The notes under the pieces are model-generated. The model saw only the letters and a program-made list of their open reading frames with translations, ran no database searches and was not told the DNA's origin. The position numbers and the translations under genes were made by a program. Shown piece after piece: positions 57,306 through 64,000 of a stretch of DNA of 64,000 bases (position 1 is the stretch's first letter; each line of letters begins with the position of its first letter). Source of the DNA: Rhizomys pruinosus (Eukaryota > Chordata > Mammalia > Rodentia > Spalacidae); the NCBI GenBank assembly GCA_009823505.1, contig VZQC01006288.1, forward strand, positions 186,001 to 250,000. The letters are read 5' to 3'.

Positions 57306-59895
57306 ACTAGTAAGCCCACCTAGTGTGCTATTCTCCAGTGACTTGTTTCTAAGCATCCCTAGAGCATCCCTGACAGCCCTTTCCACTCTAGACAGCTCCT
57401 ATGTAGCACTGTCATTAGATAGAACCATGGCTATCTGTACTGTGCATTTCCTAAAGCCATCTGGTTTTTATCACACCACTGACTTTGTGTTTAAACTTGG
57501 ATATGGGAGTATCTGGTTGTCACCAAGAAGGCAGGAGTCACACAGGATGTCTAATTCTGGTCTGGCTCCAAGCACCTGAGCCTAGCCCTGAGCAAGGATT
57601 CAGAAATGAGACATCCTTCACTTCCTTCTTACAAACAAATTAAGTGGCTGGTGTTCAGGAAGCAAGAGAAGAGTAAGCAATGAGGTTGAGGAAAAGGGCA
57701 GTTTTCCCACAGAGACATTTTGTAGATGATTTTTCTTCTGTACCTGTAGCTTCGTTAAGGACCCAAGCCATTACTTACATTTTAAATGTAATTTTTCACT
57801 TTTTATGCATTCTTGGATTTCATGAAGAACATTATGTGGGAATCATATTCATGTTGTGGGGACCTGTGGGGCCATTGGAAGGCCACCCTTGTGAGGTTCC
57901 ATGTTCCAGGACCTCACGGCAACACTACAAGCTCCTCACAATACCTGCACTCAAGGTGAGCCCTGAGCCACCCTGGAGCCTGCCCCATCTCTCCTTCAGC
58001 CTCTTCAACAGCCCTCCGGAAGGTCAGTTACCACTGGCTTTTTACCAGGGAAAATCTAAAATCTGCCAAAGCACTTGGATGTGGAAGGATTAAGTTTAAC
58101 AGTCATTCTGGTTTTATGTCTTATAAAAAGGTACCCTGTACCTTTTGCAGATGAAGAAACAGACTGAAGATGTGACTGGCCCAAGGTCACACAGCTAGAG
58201 ACAGACAGTAAATAAATACTTCAGATGTGCAGGCCAAGAGACTGAATTAAGTCTATTAAGTAGGCACACATGTAAGACAGAATAATATCCTATGAAATTT
58301 TTATTGATGAAACTCAAAATATATTCAAAATTGTTGACGGCAATGTTCTGTAGTCCAAATCTACTATGGGAAGAAAGTAATTCTTCCTGGACGAAGATAA
58401 CGGACTTCTCAGTTGACCACAAGTCTATCCTTGAAACTGGTCACGAATGTCTGATTTCTGTGTTTTTCTAACTATTCAACCATGTAGCTCAGGAAGTATC
58501 TAAAAACAAGTGGTAGACAGATATAGCCCAATTGTCAATCAACTGCTATGCCATCTGCCCACCCCATCAACGCTTCATCCTACAGAGAGGCCACTCTCTC
58601 TTTACTTACTGCTCCGTGACCCCCAGTGACCTTGCCTCTCCTGCTGCCCCAGCATCCGTAGCAACAAGCGCGTGCCAGGCACCCACAGAGACTCCACAAA
58701 CAACTGCAGGTGGAGGAATGGGGACAGAACCTGTTACTCCTAAGGACCTTTCCAGTTCCAACATGTCCATGTGAATGCATCTAAACTGCCCTGAACTTCG
58801 TTTTTGCTTTGCTTTACAGTGAACTAGTGATGCTGGACTTACAGAATGAAACTCTTCTAAGTTCCCAGGGGGGAAAAAAGGCCCAGCAGTGAGGGGCTTG
58901 GATGCATCTCCAAGTGCTCCCTTTGCACTCCACCCACATCTTTACCAAGGGTGGGCTGTGTGGGAAGTGAACCACGAGCCCAGTGCAAGACAGCCCCTCC
59001 CCCCCTGCCTATATAGCTTCCAACATTAGGATGTAAAGCTGAGCTGAAAATCAGGAGAGAGGATAGCTTAAGACCAATTTTATCAGACTGGTAAGAAGCT
59101 ACGGTTAGGATAAGGCCAGGCAACCCTAACATTCAGGTTCTCTCAAACACCGCCACGGTTCAGGAAGAAGAGCTGTGCTTCAACCTCGTGTTCATTCCCA
59201 GGTACCGAGAGACAAGTGCAATCAACTCCCTGGTCACTAGGAACCATTCTGTACCCGACCATCAGCTCACACAGAGTCCCTGGCTAGGATGAGGACGGAA
59301 CAACAATGCCAACCAGGGAATGAGCCAAGAAAGCAAAATGACCTTCAATCAGGCTCCAAAGCACATCACTATGAGCTCAGGGTAAGGAAAGATTTCTGGA
59401 GGAAGATTCAAAACAAGCGCAGACCATAAAGGGAAAAACAGCTAAATATAACTGCATTAAAATATAAGCTCCTAGTTGTCAGCAGATAACATAAAATAGC
59501 TAAAAGACAAGACACTTGCTGAGAGAAAAAACTCACCACGCCAGGACCACAAAGAAGTTTTGTAGAAAACAAATGCTGAAACGAGGAAAAAAAATGGACT
59601 TAACACCAGGAGCAGGTACTTGTACTGATGAGGGAACTCTACCAGCCACTCACTGTGCTCTCCACAGTTACTCGTAATCACACAGTGATTAATGGGACAG
59701 GGAAGCTCTCTTCCACACCCAGCAGAGTTGTAGAAATCTGAAGTCTGACATTCTCAAGTGACAAGATGATGAGGAGCACGGTGGAGGGACTCTGAAGAAC
59801 ATCCTGTCAGCTCTTCACAAGGGCCCAAGATGCTCGCCTAGGCTGCACACAAACATGCACAGCGCAACCCAGGGAACAACACAAAACTGCGACCA
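57304..59895. other. low-repeat intron with a reversed MIR at 58130-58205
   Basis: 58150-58205 (GCAGATGAAGAAACAGACTG, CCAAGGTCACACAGCTAG) is a reversed MIR core. Otherwise no element is clear. It includes one of the exon-like segments described under findings. Confidence 0.5.
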
Positions 59896-59976
59896 GTGAA
59901 CTGCTCAGTAGGTGAAAGAAATTACGGTACGCATTTGATGACCTGAGTTTGATCACCAGAACCATCCCCTATACAC

Positions 59977-60013
<37 letters not shown>
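59896..60013 (+). mobile_element. Composite SINE head with (CA)n tail
   Basis: GCTCAGTAGGTGAAAGAAATTACGG, GACCTGAGTTTGATCACCAG; (CA)n at 59975-60013. Confidence 0.65.
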
Positions 60014-60017
<4 letters not shown>

Positions 60018-60348
60018 GCAAAGCAAATTCTCTATCCAAAGGAGAATGGAATGGAGAAAAACACACCCAAAACACACCCATTTCCATGGTGGGGTAGTAC
60101 CAAGGCTTTTCACTGGATGAACTGGGATGGTATGAATTCATATGGACAATTCTAAGAAATGTAAAACCAAATGAAAAGATCAAGTTGTAGACTATCATTT
60201 ATACTAAGCTTAGAAACATGTGATTTTAATGAATGCATAGGGATATAAAAAGCATTTTTTAATACATGGGAAAGAGAAATAAGAAAATTCAGGATTATGG
60301 TCACCCCTGGTAGATGTGGTCAGTGAGATTACCAACGAAACACCTGTT

Positions 60349-60675
60349 AGGGCAATAGGCAAGAAAAGGAAATTAAAGGAGTACTAATTGGAAAAGAGGA
60401 AGTCAAGCTATCCCTTTTTGCTGATGATATGATTGTTTATTTAAGGGATGCTAAAAACCCCACCAGAAAACTCCTAGAAATGATTAAGAGTTTCAGTAAA
60501 GTGGCAGGATACAAAATTAACCTAGAAAAATCAGTAGCCCTTCTTTACACCAACAACAAGCAACTGAAGAAGGACTACAAGGAGACCTTCCCACTCACAA
60601 TATCCTCAAAAACAATAAAATACCTAGGAACAAACCTAACCAAAGACACCAAAGATCGCTGCAAAAAAATTTTTT
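60349..60675 (+). mobile_element. L1 ORF2 fragment, reverse-transcriptase core
   Basis: The translation runs KEEVKLSLFADDMIVYLRD, KVAGYKINLEKS, TIKYLGTNLTKDTKD. It contains the FADD catalytic motif of L1 RT. It is an isolated internal piece with no L1 3' end or obvious poly(A), with a frameshift near its start. Not functional. Confidence 0.92.
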
Positions 60676-60809
60676 AAACCCCCAATGTAAAATATCGTTC
60701 TTTTAACAAATGAATGCAAGCAAAGTACCAGAATCCAGGAAGTGGGAGGGTGAGCGTGTGGGCTGGCTTGGCGTTATTCTTGGTCATTTTTATGTAGCCT
60801 TTAAAAATA

Positions 60810-61032
60810 TAGACCTGGAGAGAAGGTGCAGCAGTTAAGAGCACTGGCTGCTCTTGTGGAGGACCTGGGTTTGATTCTCAGCACCCACATATCAGCTAAG
60901 AACTGTCTATAACTCCAGTTCCAGGGAACCCAAAGCTCTCTCTGGCTTCCACAGGCATTGCATGCATGGCTGCACTTACATATATGCAGGCAAAACACAT
61001 GTATCTGAAATAAATAAACATTTTAAATAATA
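60810..61032 (+). mobile_element. B2/B3-type SINE
   Basis: ACCTGGAGAGAAGGTGCAGCAG head, TATAACTCCAGTTCCAGGG centre, AAATAAATAAACA tail. Confidence 0.9.
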
Positions 61033-61105
61033 AAATGCATTTTAAATAACCAAAACTACATTGATAGCTGAGAAAAACCTATAAAAGACAAATGGTACCA
61101 CTTAC

Positions 61106-61250
61106 CAATAATATTCTAAACTTTAAAAAACCCTCAACTGTCAAGGAACGCAAGATGAAAGGGACAAGTGTCACACTAGAAAAGATGGACAGCACAAATG
61201 TGAGGATGCCCATCTGGGAGATTTGCTCTGTTATGAATTCTTTGCATTTT
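61106..61250 (-). other. Exon-like segment (unproven)
   Basis: 145 bp on the minus strand with a pyrimidine tract and TTTCAG before it, GTAAGT directly after it, and one open frame through it (phase 2 in, phase 0 out). The predicted peptide has a 21-residue hydrophobic stretch from MGILTFVLSIF to VPFIL. I do not recognise a family. Chance pseudo-exons are common in introns. Confidence 0.2.
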
Positions 61251-62216
61251 CTGAAAGGCAGCAACAGTTGCAGGGTAAAAGACGATTGCAGAGGGAAAAC
61301 TAAGCATATCTCACTACACCCGACATTCCAAAGGCAAAAATAGCTGAGCCTAGCCAGCAGGCCAGACAATTGAGCTGCTAACTCCCTAAGAAGTCGGGCT
61401 GGAGAAGTCCGCATCTGCCTCTGCATCCTTCAGGCCAGCTGAGAGAGGCTCAGGACAGGAGGCTCCGTGGGGGCAGCAGAAGCTGGGGACTGCTAGGTAG
61501 AGCTCACTGGCTCTTGCCACAGGGGAGCATGGAATGGGTGGCCTGAGGCACTGGAGAGGGGGCAGTGTGCGAACCAGAGAAGGCAACTCTTCCACCTTGC
61601 TTCTCCATCGTCATGCCCCACTTTTTACTGGAAAGCAGATGTTAAAATGTAGACAGTGTGTTCTGGAAGCAGCCAGATCAGGGGTCTTTTAAAAGGTTTT
61701 AATTCTCTTATAACTAGATACAGCCAACTGTGTGACTTCTGACACAAGTAAACTACCCTTGCTGATCAGTTCTCCATCTGTAGGACGGGGGTAACACTAC
61801 CTCTCTGGCAGTGCTGCTAAGAGATAACAGGATGTCAGACAGACAAATAGAACGCGACCAGAGGAAGCGCACGCGGCAGAGCCGGCGGCATATACCTGGA
61901 GTTTAGGAAGCAGCACAGTTTGTTGCTCTTTCCTTCTCTCCATTCCTCTAGGACTCTACTTGTAGCCCTGGTACTATTAGTGTTCTTCAGAGAAGGTCAT
62001 AGCCTAGACTAGACTGCCCCTGCTTCCCTGAAAGGGGCACAGCCTGGGCAGGGAAAAACCTGCTGGTTGCCTGAGAAAAATCTCACTTAGACCCAAAAGT
62101 AAAGCATAGAGACAGACACCTGGGTTTAATAGCTGAGTAGCTCACCAGGCAAACCCTGCCTGCTGTCTTCTGATACACAGTCTTCTCAGTTCAATAAATC
62201 CCAATAAAGAGCCCTC
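61251..62216. other. intronic sequence with a MIR at about 61730-61835
   Basis: ACTGTGTGACTTCTGACACAAG, TCTCCATCTGTAGGACGGGGG: MIR core, forward. The rest is unassigned. Confidence 0.5.
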
Positions 62217-62513
62217 AGGCTGGGGAGATGGCTCAGCGGGGAAAGAGCTTTCTGTGCAAGCATGCGGACCTGAATTCGAATTTCCAGAACCTGCATAAAA
62301 CTGGGCATGTCTGTAATCCCAGTGCTCCTACGGTGCGATGGAAAGCAGAGGCAGGAGACTGCCTGGGAGCTCAGAGGCCAGCTGGCCTGGAGTCTGCAGA
62401 GGCAAAAGAGACCCTGTAGGCAGATGGCAAGGACCAACTCCAGAGATTATCGCCTCACCTCACATCAACACCACAGCACAGGCATGCCCACACTCACACA
62501 CAAACGGACACAT

Positions 62514-62549
<36 letters not shown>

Positions 62550-62580
62550 CACACACATCACACATGCACACAGACACACA
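62217..62580 (+). mobile_element. Composite SINE (tRNA head plus B1-like, B4/RSINE1 type) with (CA)n tail
   Basis: AGGCTGGGGAGATGGCTCAG, GTGCAAGCATGCGGACCTG, TGTCTGTAATCCCAGTGCTCC, then (CA)n 62516-62577. Confidence 0.85.
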
Positions 62581-63604
62581 AGATTGGTGGGTAGAGGGGA
62601 GCCCTCCTTGGGACATTCCTAGGAATCTCTAGTTCCAACTATAACATGTACTAATTCTTCAGAAGAACTTGGAATTGCTTCCCCACGATGAGCCTCGGCC
62701 TTCCCACATGTAAAGCCAGACACTGGTAAGGCTGTTTGAATTCTTTTTCAATCCTCCATGTGCTCGCTCCTTGCTTCTGTAGCTATATACGCTGCATCAG
62801 GTAAACCCAGATCGGATCTGCCTATCTGATCTACATGGTCTTCAGCATTAAAAGTAATGCCTGGGTTCACACTGGGGTCCTTCCTCCTGTCTAACACACA
62901 ACTGGGAACCAAGGATCACCAGTCCATTGAAAGGCAGGCTGGAGCCGGCTGAACATACCTAGTTCCTGGCTGCTTGGGAGACCCAGACCTCTGCTATCCA
63001 CTGAGATGATGGGTCCCATGTACCCACAGGAAATACATCCAGAGAGCCTGGGGTCAGACCTGCCTCCTGTCCCCTGTGGATCCAAGGGTCACAGTTCACA
63101 TCAGTTATCCATAACCTTCTACCAGGTCTCAACAAATGAATAATTGTCTGGTTTATCACTTCCTATTGGGATAGGAACTCTCCCAGAGAAATCAAAACAT
63201 GAGCCTGTTACCAACAAACAAGGGGGGATGCCTATTAACCAGTGTGTCTTCTTAAATTTTCTTAAGTAGCTTAATCCATTAAGCCAGTCCATCCTGCTTC
63301 TACAATCTGCTCAGGCAAGCACCCTCCCTCCATGCAGAGTTGACAATAGGCTCTCTGTCACAAGGAATTAGCTGATGTCTTGAGCAAATGCTGTTGGGAT
63401 ATCTAGCAAGCACTAGAACTAAACAGTATTTACTGTGGGAGTCATCAGTTATCGTAGCTCTCAGAGCAATTTACCTGTAAAAGAAACTTGTCAGATTTGA
63501 TGAGTCAGGGTGCTGAAACCCACAGGTTAACCTGTTCGAGCTTTCCAGACTGCAAATGTCGTTTATGACTACCCAGAAAACAAAGTGGAATTAAAAATGA
63601 AGGA
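62581..63604. other. intronic sequence, no gene
   Basis: Nothing recognised. Confidence 0.4.
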
Positions 63605-63692
63605 GGGCTGGGTATGGGCATGCCAGTAATCCTGGCACTCAAGAGGCTGAGGCAGAAGGATTTCAAATCTCGAAAGAAAAAAAAAAAAAGAT
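63605..63692 (+). mobile_element. B1 SINE, truncated
   Basis: GGGCTGGGTATGGGCATGCC, CACTCAAGAGGCTGAGGCAG, A tail. Confidence 0.75.
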
Positions 63693-63884
63693 ATCTAAGG
63701 AAGGATTACAGAGCTATTCTCTTTTCCCTAACATACTAGGGCTCAGGGGCTCCAAATCCCAATTCTACTCTACCCAGCCTCAGAGAATGGCTTCACCATC
63801 AGGACTCAGTTTACCTACTTACAAAAGGTAAACAGACCAAACACAACCCTAAGGACTTCCCTGGGTGATCAAAGGGAATGGGCT

Positions 63885-63945
63885 GTAGAAAGGAAGGGAG
63901 GGAAGGAAGGAGGGAGGGAAGGAGGGAGGGAGGGCGGGAGGGAGA
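63885..63945 (+). repeat. (GGAA/GGGA)n
   Basis: GGAAGGGAGGGAAGGAAGGA and on: about 60 bp of purine tetranucleotides. Confidence 0.93.
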
Positions 63946-64000
63946 AGAATCTCTTAAGGGAGAAAATACAATACAAATTAAATGGAAGCTTCCAGGTTTC

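Larger units (their letters stand above)
49535..64000 (-). other. LDLRAD3: LDLRAD3 intron 1 (partial, continues past right edge)
   Basis: This is sequence upstream of exon 2 on the minus strand. Exon 1, which should encode the signal peptide, is not visible: there is no CpG-rich first-exon-like stretch up to base 64000. The human gene is known for introns of tens of kilobases, which fits. The content is SINEs, MIR, one URR1 hAT copy, an L1 fragment, CA repeats and low-repeat intron. Confidence 0.75.

Noticed and set aside
58195..58422. Possible terminal exon with AATAAA on the minus strand, continuing the exon-like segments at 59.5 and 61.1 kb
   Set aside because: No convincing acceptor, no family resemblance, and AATAAA is frequent in AT-rich intron.
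60349..60675. The missing RT core of the L1 at 24736, moved 30 kb away
   Set aside because: Its left end is near the deletion point, but its right end stops well short of where that L1 resumes, and there is no sign of a transfer; it is better read as an independent L1 fragment.
1..64000. Bacterial-type systems (CRISPR, operons, toxin-antitoxin, phage)
   Set aside because: The repeat content, spliced LDLa exon and processed pseudogene show mammalian nuclear DNA; no array or gene cluster of such kind is present.

Overview
This window is mammalian nuclear DNA from a mouse-related (myodont) rodent. It carries B1 and B2/B3-type SINEs, composite tRNA-head plus B1 SINEs, rodent-type LINE-1, rodent hAT remnants of the URR1 kind and microsatellites of (CA), (ATTT) and (GGAA) type, and it has almost no coding sequence. 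The commonest young SINE differs from the standard mouse and rat B2 I know, so I think the species is neither Mus nor Rattus. An early-branching muroid such as a spalacid is possible, but this is inference.

The only coding segment I can support is one 147-bp exon on the minus strand (49388-49534). It encodes a complete LDL-receptor class A module with consensus splice sites on both sides, and I recognise it as exon 2 of LDLRAD3. Exon 1 (signal peptide) should lie beyond the right edge, so 49535-64000 reads as intron 1. I saw no exon 3 to the left, so 1-49387 reads as intron 2. Within intron 1 there are two exon-like minus-strand segments with hydrophobic translations and good splice donors (around 61106-61250 and 59537-59690). 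They are reported only as candidates.

Region by region: 1-6.3 kb holds URR1-type hAT remnants, L1 3' ends, a reversed L1 5' end and B2/B3 SINEs. 6.3-9.9 kb is a set of nested insertions: an old L1 holds a URR1 copy that itself holds a 668-bp ERVK-type LTR with a 6-bp target duplication, and further right the same L1 holds a second hAT element that holds a young B2. 10-24 kb is dense in SINEs, hAT remnants and simple repeats, including a chimeric B2::B1 SINE, a B2-in-B2 nest, a hairpin inside a MIR, and a C-poor G-rich tract.

24.4-31.8 kb is a processed EIF4A1 pseudogene on the plus strand. It is split by a 5.3-kb L1 (13-bp target duplication) whose 5' UTR carries a 29-copy, 19-bp minisatellite, and split again by a URR1-type hAT element. 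32-49 kb is mainly low-repeat intron with scattered MIR, hAT and B1/B2 copies, including a B2 with a twin-priming-type 5' inversion. 49.4 kb is the exon. 50-64 kb is intron 1 with SINEs, one complete URR1 copy, a solitary L1 reverse-transcriptase fragment and CA repeats.

There is no operon, CRISPR array, phage or defence-like gene system here, and I found no new biological system. The points worth a second look are retrotransposition by-products (5' inversion, SINE chimera, nested insertions), the L1 promoter minisatellite, the young B2 subfamily with an internal 17-bp duplication, and the candidate cryptic exons.
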